Source: Candidatus Tepidiaquacella proteinivora (lineage in GTDB: Bacteria; Bacteroidota; Ignavibacteria; Tepidaquicellales; Tepidaquicellaceae). From it: a stretch of 64,000 nucleotides of DNA. The notes under the pieces are model-generated. The model was not told where the DNA came from. It made no database searches and worked only from the letters and a program-made list of their open reading frames with translations. How positions within the stretch are numbered: position 1 is the first letter of the stretch; every line of letters starts with the position of its first letter. The position numbers and the translations under genes were made by a program. The stretch is taken from contig CP054675.1 in the NCBI GenBank assembly GCA_013348845.1, positions 2,303,501 through 2,367,500 on the forward strand. Reading direction: 5' to 3'. This document shows positions 19,171-27,140 of the stretch, in pieces.

Positions 19171-19933
19171 GTACATATTGCTATCCATTGTTTTGTTAGG
19201 AATAATTATAACTGTTTTAATTTTATCTTTTCGATGGCGAAGTGAAGAAGTTTATAATAAGATATCTATAGTTGGAAATTACACTATTTCAGATAAGGAA
19301 ATACTTAAATATGCAGGACTTGATGGAATGCAAAATGTTAAATCAGAAAATTTAAATGAGAACGAAATTGCTGAGAAATTAAAACTTCATCCGGATATCA
19401 AGAAGGTTTTTGTCGTGAAAAATCCACCTAATGAAATAAAAATAGAAATAATAGAAAAAAATCCTATAGCGCTTTTAAATATTAATGGTGAATTGAACTT
19501 CATTGATGAAGAACTTGATTTGCAGCCGCTGAAAAATACCGGTAAAGTTTATGATTTACCAATAATTAATGGAATTAAGTTTGAAAAAGATAAAATATAC
19601 GAAAGTAATACAAAATCCGAGTTAAAAATTGCTATTTCAATTTTGATGGCAATTAATAAAGAAAGTAAATTGCTGAGTGATATGATATCAGAAATAAATA
19701 TGTCTGATAAAGAAAACATAACTCTTTACACACATGATTATTCAATACCGATTTTAATCCCTAAATATAGAGAAGAACTTTTTCAGAATGTTGATGCACG
19801 TAGAGATATTTTAATGAAAATAAAAGCGATGAAATATTTTCTTGAAGAAATTTATCCTAATGAAAAAAAAGAAGATATTGAAAAAATAAATTTAACATAT
19901 TCAAATCAACTAATAATTACTTTTAAAGAATAA
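19157..19933 (+). CDS. ftsQ: Cell division protein FtsQ/DivIB-like
   Basis: 258 residues: a short basic N-terminus, one membrane helix (about 5-25), a POTRA-like segment beginning at ISIVGNYTISDKEIL (about 37-51) and the FtsQ beta domain. It links cytoplasmic and periplasmic division proteins through FtsB/FtsL. The start is GTG at 19157, overlapping murC by 14 nt. Sequence conservation in the family is low, and the call is supported by topology and by its position immediately before ftsA. Confidence 0.9.
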   Translation: MKIVKYILLSIVLLGIIITVLILSFRWRSEEVYNKISIVGNYTISDKEILKYAGLDGMQNVKSENLNENEIAEKLKLHPDIKKVFVVKNPPNEIKIEIIEKNPIALLNINGELNFIDEELDLQPLKNTGKVYDLPIINGIKFEKDKIYESNTKSELKIAISILMAINKESKLLSDMISEINMSDKENITLYTHDYSIPILIPKYREELFQNVDARRDILMKIKAMKYFLEEIYPNEKKEDIEKINLTYSNQLIITFKE

Positions 19934-19949
19934 ACTAAATTAAAAGAAA

Positions 19950-21215
19950 TTGAAAACAAAAAAACAAGATCGCGAAATTATTGTCGGACTTGATGTGGGA
20001 ACAACAAAGATATGTGTAATAGTAGCAAGAATTCGTGATGATAGTAATATTGATATTATTGGAATAGGTAAGGCTCCTTCCGAAGGATTAAGCAGGGGTG
20101 TTGTTGTTAACCCACAAAAAGCTTCTGCATCTATTAACAGAGCATTAAGAAATGCAGAATCAAATTCTGGAATAAATATAAATTCAGTTTCTGTGGGAAT
20201 TTCTGGTCACCATATAAGATGTATACAAACAAGTACAATTATTGGAGTTACAAATAATGACCGTACAATACATGAAGAAGATGTCGAAAGAGCGTTGGAG
20301 CAAACAAAACTAATCAGATTACCAAGTGATACAAGAATTATTGATGTGATACCACAAGAATTCATTATTGATGATAGAGAAAAAGTATATGAATATCCTG
20401 TGGGTATGCTGGGTATGAAACTGGAAGTTAAAGCAAATATTGTAACAGGGTTAATATCAAGTATAGATGATTTAACGAAATGCGTAACTGACTGTGATGT
20501 GGATTTAGAAGATATCGTTCTTGAACCAATTGCTTCTTCTTTGGCAGTTCTTGATGATACAGAAAAAAAAGTGGGTGTAGCGATGATTGATATCGGTGGT
20601 GGTACAACGGATGTAGCTGTTTTCAGAAAAGGTGTTCTAAAATATACAGCTGGTATAGGTTTAGCAGGTAACCATGTCACGAAAGATATTGTTGAAGGAT
20701 TAGGAATACTTGAAGAAGAAGCGGAGAGGATTAAAAAAGAATATGGCTATGCATTGGTTTCAGAAGTTATGAATGATGAAATTATTACTGTTAAAAATAT
20801 ACGAGGACAGGAACCTAAAAGAGTAAAGAAAAGTGTATTAGCGAGAATAATTCAATCAAGGATGGAAGAAATTTTTGATTTGTCAGCAATAGAAATAAAA
20901 AATTCACAAATAGCAAATGAATTACATGCAGGTGTCGTAATTACGGGAGGTGGTTCTTTATTAAAATTTTCTAAAGAATTAGGTGAGAAGGTTTTAGGAA
21001 TGGAAGTCAATTGTGGAAAACCAAGAGGTATATCCGGAGGAATGGTAAGAGAAGTAGAAAGTCCTATTTATGCAACAGGAGTTGGTCTTGTTTTACATAA
21101 ATTTCGTAATATAGAGAAGGGAGGAAGAAAGTTCTTAGAAAAGAAAAATAAAAAGAGTAAAGGTGATACAAAAAAGATTTTAAAGAAAATAAAAGATTGG
21201 TTCGATGAGTTATAA
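19950..21215 (+). CDS. ftsA: Cell division protein FtsA
   Basis: 421-residue actin-fold ATPase that anchors FtsZ to the membrane. Visible motifs are VGLDVGTTKICV (phosphate 1), IDIGGGTTDVAVF (phosphate 2) and VITGGGSLLK (adenosine). The C-terminus ends in a lysine-rich linker and an amphipathic helix (about 408-421, KKILKKIKDWFDEL), the usual membrane-targeting sequence. The start is TTG at 19950, because no ATG or GTG lies near the beginning of the conserved region. Confidence 0.96.
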   Translation: MKTKKQDREIIVGLDVGTTKICVIVARIRDDSNIDIIGIGKAPSEGLSRGVVVNPQKASASINRALRNAESNSGININSVSVGISGHHIRCIQTSTIIGVTNNDRTIHEEDVERALEQTKLIRLPSDTRIIDVIPQEFIIDDREKVYEYPVGMLGMKLEVKANIVTGLISSIDDLTKCVTDCDVDLEDIVLEPIASSLAVLDDTEKKVGVAMIDIGGGTTDVAVFRKGVLKYTAGIGLAGNHVTKDIVEGLGILEEEAERIKKEYGYALVSEVMNDEIITVKNIRGQEPKRVKKSVLARIIQSRMEEIFDLSAIEIKNSQIANELHAGVVITGGGSLLKFSKELGEKVLGMEVNCGKPRGISGGMVREVESPIYATGVGLVLHKFRNIEKGGRKFLEKKNKKSKGDTKKILKKIKDWFDEL

Positions 21216-21273
21216 AAATTATTGAGTTTAATTAAAAAAAATTTTTTTATAAATTAAAACAGAAAAATAAATC

Positions 21274-22548
21274 ATGGCGATTCAAATTTTACCAAATGAA
21301 CCAAATCCTACAAAAGGTGCTAACATTAAATGTGTGGGTGTTGGCGGTGGTGGTGGCAACATAATTAATTCAATGATTGAAAAAGGAATTGAGGGTATTG
21401 AATTTATTGCAATAAATACAGATGCACAAGCATTAAAGCACAATAAAGCCAACAAAAAAATACAAATAGGAAGAGCGCTTACAGGTGGTTTAGGTGCAGG
21501 TATGGATCATGCAATTGGTGCTAAGGCTGCTGAAGAAAGTAGAGAAGAAATAGAGAAAGCCCTTCGAAATGCTGATATGGTTTTTTTGTCAGCAGGTATG
21601 GGAGGAGGAACGGGTACAGGAGCTTCCCCAATCGTAGCACAAATCGCAAGAAACATTGGTGCTCTTGTTATTGCAATTGTGACTAAACCTTTTATTAGTG
21701 AAGGTAAACCAAAGATGAGACTTGCTGAGGAGGGTTTAAAAAAACTGAAACCACAAGTTGATAGTCTAATTGTTGTTCCCAATGAAAATATTTTTAAACT
21801 TATTGATAAAAATACGATAAGGTCTGAAGCTATGGACCATGTAAACAGAGTATTATTTAATGCGACTAAAGGAATTTCACAAATTATTACAAAACATGGT
21901 GAAGTTAATGTTGATTTTGCGGATGTGAGAACAATAATGAGAGGTATGGGTGATGCTATGATAGGTATGGGTATAGCTTCCGGAGAAGACAGAGCAAAAG
22001 AAGCTGCTTTAGGTGCTTTAAGTAATCCAATATTAGATGACATCAACATTACTGGAGCAAAGTCAGTACTTGTTAATATACTCAGTAATGGAAATATAAC
22101 AATGAATGAAATAGAGACTATAAATAAAACAATCCTTGAGATAACGGGAGATGATGTGGTTTTCATAAGCGGTTGGGCTGATGATAATAAAATGAAAGAT
22201 GAAATAATGGTTACGGTGATAGCAACCGGATTTAACAGTTCAAATGAAATATCTGAAAATGAAGATATATTAATGAGTAATACTCAAACGGGCAGAAGAG
22301 TTATAATTGATACAACTTTTAAAAATGACAGAGTAGAAACAAGTATCACAAGAATTCCCGCAACTGATAAAGAATTAGAAGAATTAGATACACCAACATT
22401 TAAAAGGCATAATATCAATATTAATGATGATTTAAGTGAATCTGAATTTGATGATGAAAAAATTGATAAAGAGAAAATTACTTTTGATGATATTGAAGAT
22501 TTAGAAAATTATAAATCCCCGGAGTTTTTAAGACGAAAAATTCAATAA
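21274..22548 (+). CDS. ftsZ: Cell division GTPase FtsZ
   Basis: 424 residues of tubulin-like GTPase that forms the Z ring. The GTP-binding signature GGGTGTG is at residues 110-116, preceded by CVGVGGGGGN at 20-29, and the T7-loop region reads NVDFADVRTIM. After a variable acidic linker (about 320-405) the extreme C-terminus SPEFLRRKIQ is the conserved peptide that binds FtsA. It lies 58 nt downstream of ftsA and is the last gene of the dcw cluster. Confidence 0.98.
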   Translation: MAIQILPNEPNPTKGANIKCVGVGGGGGNIINSMIEKGIEGIEFIAINTDAQALKHNKANKKIQIGRALTGGLGAGMDHAIGAKAAEESREEIEKALRNADMVFLSAGMGGGTGTGASPIVAQIARNIGALVIAIVTKPFISEGKPKMRLAEEGLKKLKPQVDSLIVVPNENIFKLIDKNTIRSEAMDHVNRVLFNATKGISQIITKHGEVNVDFADVRTIMRGMGDAMIGMGIASGEDRAKEAALGALSNPILDDINITGAKSVLVNILSNGNITMNEIETINKTILEITGDDVVFISGWADDNKMKDEIMVTVIATGFNSSNEISENEDILMSNTQTGRRVIIDTTFKNDRVETSITRIPATDKELEELDTPTFKRHNININDDLSESEFDDEKIDKEKITFDDIEDLENYKSPEFLRRKIQ

Positions 22549-22585
22549 GTAAAATTATTTATTCTTAATTAATTAATAAAACTTT

Positions 22586-24343
22586 ATGAGAAAGCTCATA
22601 ACATTTTATGTTATTTTTATTTTTTTATTTACCATTTCTTTTTCAGGTTATTCTTATGGTCAGATAAATCCTTTAGATACTGTTAAAGCTGGTAAGTTCG
22701 ATAATGGTAAAATGTGGACTTTCGAACATCCACCAATTAATTATTTTAAAGAAGCTTATAATTTTGCGCCTGATAAGTCCTGGTTTGACCATGTTAGGTC
22801 ATCTGCTTTAAGATTTGCAAATTATTGCTCTGCATCTTTTGTTTCTGAAGATGGCTTAATAATGACAAATCATCATTGCGGTAGAGATGCTGTCAGTTCT
22901 GTTCAACTTGAAGGTGAAGATCTGCACGCGAATGGATTTTATGCTGAGACTATTGATAAAGAAAGAAAAGTAAAAGATTTATATGTTGATCAGTTAGTTC
23001 AGATTATTGATGTAACAAAAGAGGTACTGGAATCATTTGAATCAGAAAAAGACGATGAACTAAAAATTGAGTTAAGAAAAAAGAAGATTGATGAACTTGA
23101 AAAGACTTACTCAGAGAAACTTGGTTTAATTTGTAAAGTTATACCGCTTTATAATGGAGCGGAGTATTCATTATATGCTTATAAGCGATACACAGATGTG
23201 AGACTTGTTTTTGCGCCAGAAGACCAGATAGGTTTCTTTGGTGGCGACCCTGATAATTTTACATATCCTCGTTATAATCTTGATATGACATTTTTTAGGG
23301 CTTACGATGAAGATGGAAAACCAATTAAATGTGAAAATTATTTCAAATGGAATGTTGAAGGTGCTCAACCGGGTGAGCCTATTTTTGTTGTCGGTAACCC
23401 GGGTCGTACTGATAGATTAAAAACTGTTGCTCAATTAGAGTATGATAGGGATATTACTTATCCTTTAGGACTTCAAAGATTAAATAAGATAATAGATTCT
23501 TTGAAATTAAGAATTGAATTACAACCCGAGTTAAGAAAAGAATTGAATAATCAGATTTTTTACATGGAGAATGGAAGGAAAGTATATTCAGGAATATTAA
23601 AAGGACTTAATGACCCGATTCTAATGGCAAAGCGTAAAGATTTTGAAAAAAAGTTTAAAGATGCTGTTAATAATAATCAGGAATTAAAAAGTAAATACTC
23701 AAAAATTTGGGATGAGATTAGCGAATTACTTGTCGAAAAGAAAAATGTATATATTGAATTGATGAATACTGATACAACCACTTCAGATGGTCTTGAAATG
23801 GCAAATAAATTAAGAAATAGACTGAAATCTATTAATGCTAAAGAGAATGTTAAAATGCAAAATTTAGGGAAAGCACTTTTCGAAGTTTATGGTACTACGA
23901 TTCCCCCGGATGCTACATTCACATTAAGAATTTCCGATGGTGTAATAAAAGGATATGAATATAATGGCACTATTGCGCCACCTAAAACTACCTTCCATGG
24001 AATTTATGATAGATATTTCTCTTTTAATAAGGAATATCCTTGGTCGTTGCCAGAAAGATGGAAAAACCCACCACCGGAATTTGATTTGTCTGTTCCTATT
24101 AATTTTGTTTCTACTAATGATATCATAGGTGGAAATTCCGGTAGCCCTGTTATTAATGTGAAAGCAGAAATAATTGGTTTAGCATTTGATGGAAATATTG
24201 AAAGTTTACCCGGACGATTTATTTATACAACAGAAGCAAATAGAACTATTAGTGTAGATTCCAAAGGTATTCTTGAAGCTATAAAAAATTTATATAAAGC
24301 TGAAAGATTATATAATGAACTAATAAGTGGGAAATTAAAATAA
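22586..24343 (+). CDS. Secreted S46 family dipeptidyl peptidase (DPP7-like)
   Basis: 585 residues with a signal peptide (residues 1-26, ending YSYGQ). The serine-peptidase triad of family S46 is recognisable: H97 in TNHHCG, an aspartate in YNLDMTFFRAY, and S518 in GGNSGSPV. Eighteen residues after the serine the FDGN motif has Gly at position 536. In characterised enzymes Gly here goes with DPP7 (hydrophobic P1), while Arg goes with DPP11 (acidic P1). Well-studied members are about 700-720 residues, so this one is about 120 residues shorter, most likely within the helical cap. It would trim dipeptides from peptides in the periplasm for amino-acid feeding. Confidence 0.93.
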   Translation: MRKLITFYVIFIFLFTISFSGYSYGQINPLDTVKAGKFDNGKMWTFEHPPINYFKEAYNFAPDKSWFDHVRSSALRFANYCSASFVSEDGLIMTNHHCGRDAVSSVQLEGEDLHANGFYAETIDKERKVKDLYVDQLVQIIDVTKEVLESFESEKDDELKIELRKKKIDELEKTYSEKLGLICKVIPLYNGAEYSLYAYKRYTDVRLVFAPEDQIGFFGGDPDNFTYPRYNLDMTFFRAYDEDGKPIKCENYFKWNVEGAQPGEPIFVVGNPGRTDRLKTVAQLEYDRDITYPLGLQRLNKIIDSLKLRIELQPELRKELNNQIFYMENGRKVYSGILKGLNDPILMAKRKDFEKKFKDAVNNNQELKSKYSKIWDEISELLVEKKNVYIELMNTDTTTSDGLEMANKLRNRLKSINAKENVKMQNLGKALFEVYGTTIPPDATFTLRISDGVIKGYEYNGTIAPPKTTFHGIYDRYFSFNKEYPWSLPERWKNPPPEFDLSVPINFVSTNDIIGGNSGSPVINVKAEIIGLAFDGNIESLPGRFIYTTEANRTISVDSKGILEAIKNLYKAERLYNELISGKLK

Positions 24344-24359
24344 TTTAAAATAATATATA

Positions 24360-24395
24360 AAAAAAACACCGATAATTTTAATTATCGGCGTTTTT
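24360..24395. terminator. bidirectional terminator between convergent genes
   Basis: Stem CCGATAAT (24369-24376) with ATTATCGG (24381-24388), extended by one further pair beyond a mismatch, has a 4-nt loop. It is flanked by seven A on the left and five T on the right, so it can serve both the S46 peptidase gene and the convergent lipoprotein gene. Confidence 0.85.
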
Positions 24396-24414
24396 AATTT
24401 TTCAAACTTAGAAT

Positions 24415-25053
24415 TTATTGGTTAAGTTTGTCCATATTTTTCATCATTTCATTCATATCAAGGTATTCAATATCTTTTGGTGGTTCAAGTTCACTATCGC
24501 TGATTTTTGCATCCGGTTCAAAAGCAGTTGCTATCATAATTTCCTCACCTTTTGCAAATTTTAATGCGATTAAATCTTGATGTAAAGATACTGATTCATC
24601 TCCCTTTTTATAAATATTGCATTTGTATCCTAATATTTCTTCAGTGCCTTCCTTCTGATAATCCTTAACCATTTCCTTTGCTTTTGCTAAGTTCATAAAG
24701 TCTTTCATTCCTTCTTCTATTTCCTCTCCGGACATTTTTAATCCAACTTTTTTACCTCCTTCTTCCGTTATCATATAACCTACATTGTCTTTTAAATACA
24801 TAAGTACACTTACATCTTTCCCGTTTTCTTTTGCTTTAATTTCCATTTTCATTTGTTTTCCTTTTATGAACATATCAATAGAGCCTGTCTCTTTTCCTCT
24901 CATTTCGTATTTAATATGAACTGGGGTTGTCTCTGTGATTTTTACATCTTTTTTATCTGATACATCAGATTTACCCTCTTCTTTTTTTCCGCATCCCCAA
25001 ATTAGTACGAAGGCTAAAAGGAATGAAATTAATGTTAGTGTTAGTTTTCGCAT
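24415..25053 (-). CDS. Putative lipoprotein of unknown function
   Basis: 212 residues. The signal sequence ends in a lipobox LIWGC with the lipidated cysteine at position 21, followed by a charged linker. The mature part has a run of beta-type segments (KYEMRGKETGSIDMFIKGKQMKMEI; VLMYLKDNVGYMITEEG) that resembles LolA-like or DUF4412-type periplasmic proteins, including an EILGYKCNIYKKG segment also common there. No specific function is recognised. It starts at an ATG with a good upstream AAAAGGAG and lies 31 nt downstream of the next entry, probably in one operon. Confidence 0.75.
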   Translation of the reverse strand: MRKLTLTLISFLLAFVLIWGCGKKEEGKSDVSDKKDVKITETTPVHIKYEMRGKETGSIDMFIKGKQMKMEIKAKENGKDVSVLMYLKDNVGYMITEEGGKKVGLKMSGEEIEEGMKDFMNLAKAKEMVKDYQKEGTEEILGYKCNIYKKGDESVSLHQDLIALKFAKGEEIMIATAFEPDAKISDSELEPPKDIEYLDMNEMMKNMDKLNQ

Positions 25054-25084
25054 TTTGTCTCCTTTTTTTAAATTAGTTAAAATG

Positions 25085-26203
25085 TTATTTTATTTTATCG
25101 AGAGTAATCATTACATATATTACTCTTCTTATTAAATCTGGTTTAGGGTTAATCTCAAGGGAAATTAATTTTTCTACTTCAGCTTCGGGTAATCTATAAA
25201 TTAAATTTGCCCATCCACCTTGATTTGTTCTTTGTGTAAAAGGTGTATACCATAATCTTGAAAATGATTCTGCTTCCATCTTTGAAAATCCTAAATTTAT
25301 CAAATCTTCATACCATACATTCTGAATATCTTCGTACCTGAATGCAAGTCTTTCACCTGCAACCATACTATCAACATGACACATTACATATTCCGGATTA
25401 ATGAAATTACCAAGTTGTTTTGTAACCGTAACATTATAAATTGTGTATTCAAAATTATTCACAAGAAGTACTGCTCCTAAATCGGTGTCAAAATCAACTA
25501 AAACTTTATTTTCGAATTCCATTTCTCCTTCATAAAACAGAAACTTGGAATGTTTATTATCATATTCTAAACATTTTGAATCAACATTTTGCAAAATTCC
25601 TATTATTTCTCTTAAAGGTACTAAATCCCAATCATCATCTTTTTCTAATCTTTTCTCTACTTCATGTCGGGAATGAGCAAAAACATTGTTCCATTGAATT
25701 GTATTATTATCAACAAATGCTTTAGGATATGTGTCATCTGGCTTACCAGTTTTAAATTCAACTTTAACGTTAAAATTTATATCCTCACTACTGTGAATGT
25801 AAATTACTGGTTGTTTTACTATAGTAATTTGGACAGGCCTTGAAGTATTATAAAAAATATTATCATTATAACAACCTAACATAACCCCCCACTCGAAAAC
25901 TTCAAATGATGATTTTTCTTCATTCAGTAGTTCAATATCTTTTAATTCTAATATAATTCCCCAATTATGAACACTCATAACATCTGTTCTGATAATCCCC
26001 TTGAATTTTACTTTACAGTTTTCCTTCTGATATTCTGCCGGGAGATTCATAGGGTCATAATTATTACCGTCATCTCCGATTATACCATAAAATCCACCTT
26101 CAAAAGGAAAATATTCAATTTTACCCGTTGTGTTAACTATATCTTGGGAAAGAGATATACCTGATAAAGCAATGAAGATTAGGAATAGAACTTTAATTCT
26201 CAT
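25085..26203 (-). CDS. Secreted protein of unknown function
   Basis: 372 residues with a signal peptide (about 1-19, ending SLSQ). Residues about 24-90 look like a compact OB- or beta-barrel-type module (GGFYGIIGDDGNNYDP, then NLPAEYQK and VKFKGIIRTD), a module seen in other secreted proteins where it often binds ligands or ions. The rest has no motif I recognise; cysteines are few. The C-terminus ends IYVMITLDKIK and lacks a type IX sorting domain. It is first of a two-gene minus-strand unit with the lipoprotein downstream. Function unknown. Confidence 0.7.
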   Translation of the reverse strand: MRIKVLFLIFIALSGISLSQDIVNTTGKIEYFPFEGGFYGIIGDDGNNYDPMNLPAEYQKENCKVKFKGIIRTDVMSVHNWGIILELKDIELLNEEKSSFEVFEWGVMLGCYNDNIFYNTSRPVQITIVKQPVIYIHSSEDINFNVKVEFKTGKPDDTYPKAFVDNNTIQWNNVFAHSRHEVEKRLEKDDDWDLVPLREIIGILQNVDSKCLEYDNKHSKFLFYEGEMEFENKVLVDFDTDLGAVLLVNNFEYTIYNVTVTKQLGNFINPEYVMCHVDSMVAGERLAFRYEDIQNVWYEDLINLGFSKMEAESFSRLWYTPFTQRTNQGGWANLIYRLPEAEVEKLISLEINPKPDLIRRVIYVMITLDKIK

Positions 26204-26454
26204 ATATGATTTATTTTATATCAAGATATTTAAATTAATATAAAAAGTCAACTTAAATGAAAGTTGGTTATTTGATGATCATAAAAATAATAAATAATTT
26301 TTTAGCAAGAATTAATTTGTAAAAATACTTTTATGAATTATTTTTTATTTAAAAAGAATTTAATATGTTCAAATTATTTTTTTATAAAGGTATTGTTTTT
26401 TTAGTTAATATGTTTTATGTTTAAATATATTTATTAACTAAAAGAGGAGAAAAA

Positions 26455-27000
26455 ATGTTTAGAAGGAATCTCATTCTTTTTGTTACTGCGTTGGCATTTT
26501 TATTTAGTAGTCTGTTTGGTTTTTCGTTAAATTCAGATGTATTCGCTAAGCCAAACAAGAAGGAGGCAAACAAAATTGAACAGACTTCTAAGAAGCCTAA
26601 AAAGAAAAAGCAAAAAGTAACAAAAAAGAAAAAGTTAGTTAAGAAGAAAAGCGCTGGAAAAAAGACTAACGTTAAGAAGAAATCAACTAAACCTGTAAAA
26701 AAATCAAAAGTTACGAAGAAGACTTCCAAAAAATCTCCCAAAAAGTCTTCTAAAAATGTAAAAGGAAAGAAATATTCAAAGAAAACGAAGAAAAGAGTAA
26801 AGAAGACATACAGAACTAATCGAACTTATGTTCCTCCCAAGACCAGTGACAAGATTCAGTATACACCACCAAAGAATTATGATAAAAATGAAGAGCAGAT
26901 AGAAAAGAAACCCAGAGAATATAAAAGGGAGGATAATACCCCTAAGAAAGAAACAATAAAGAAAGAACCGAAAAAGGAAACTGAAGAACAACAGAACTAA
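26455..27000 (+). CDS. Exported lysine-rich low-complexity protein
   Basis: 181 residues. A clear signal peptide (basic start, hydrophobic 5-26, DVFA cleavage site near 31) is followed by about 90 residues that are nearly half lysine (repeats of KKK, KKS, KKT), then a Thr/Pro/Tyr section (TYVPPKTSDK, YTPPKNYDK) and a Lys/Glu tail. The composition is like histone H1 or DNA-binding tails, but the signal peptide sends it outside the cytoplasm, so a cell-surface, polyanion or cell-wall binding role is more likely. An AGAGGAG-like Shine-Dalgarno stands 7 nt before the ATG, and a strong terminator follows, so it is a single-gene unit. The opposite strand is also open here, which is a composition artefact. 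Confidence 0.75.
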   Translation: MFRRNLILFVTALAFLFSSLFGFSLNSDVFAKPNKKEANKIEQTSKKPKKKKQKVTKKKKLVKKKSAGKKTNVKKKSTKPVKKSKVTKKTSKKSPKKSSKNVKGKKYSKKTKKRVKKTYRTNRTYVPPKTSDKIQYTPPKNYDKNEEQIEKKPREYKREDNTPKKETIKKEPKKETEEQQN

Positions 27001-27027
27001 ATTCGAAGAAAAGAAAATCAACTAAAT

Positions 27028-27070
27028 GGGCTATCATAGATTTGTAAGTAAGTTTATGATAGCCCTTTTT
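27028..27070 (+). terminator. rho-independent terminator after the lysine-rich gene
   Basis: Perfect 11-bp stem GGGCTATCATA (27028-27038) with TATGATAGCCC (27055-27065) and a 16-nt loop, followed by five T. It isolates the upstream gene from pheT. Confidence 0.85.
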
Positions 27071-27140
27071 ATATTTAATATGCAAATCTAAATTAATATA
27101 TTATAATTACTATAACTTATTGAAGTAATGAAATATTATT

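Noticed and set aside
21507-22166. 219-residue antisense open frame within ftsZ
   Set aside because: Opposite a certain gene; its composition mirrors the ftsZ codons and it has no ribosome binding site or recognisable motif.
26421-26741. Phe-rich antisense frame opposite the lysine-rich gene
   Set aside because: Direct by-product of lysine codon runs (AAA/AAG read as TTT/CTT); no support as a gene.
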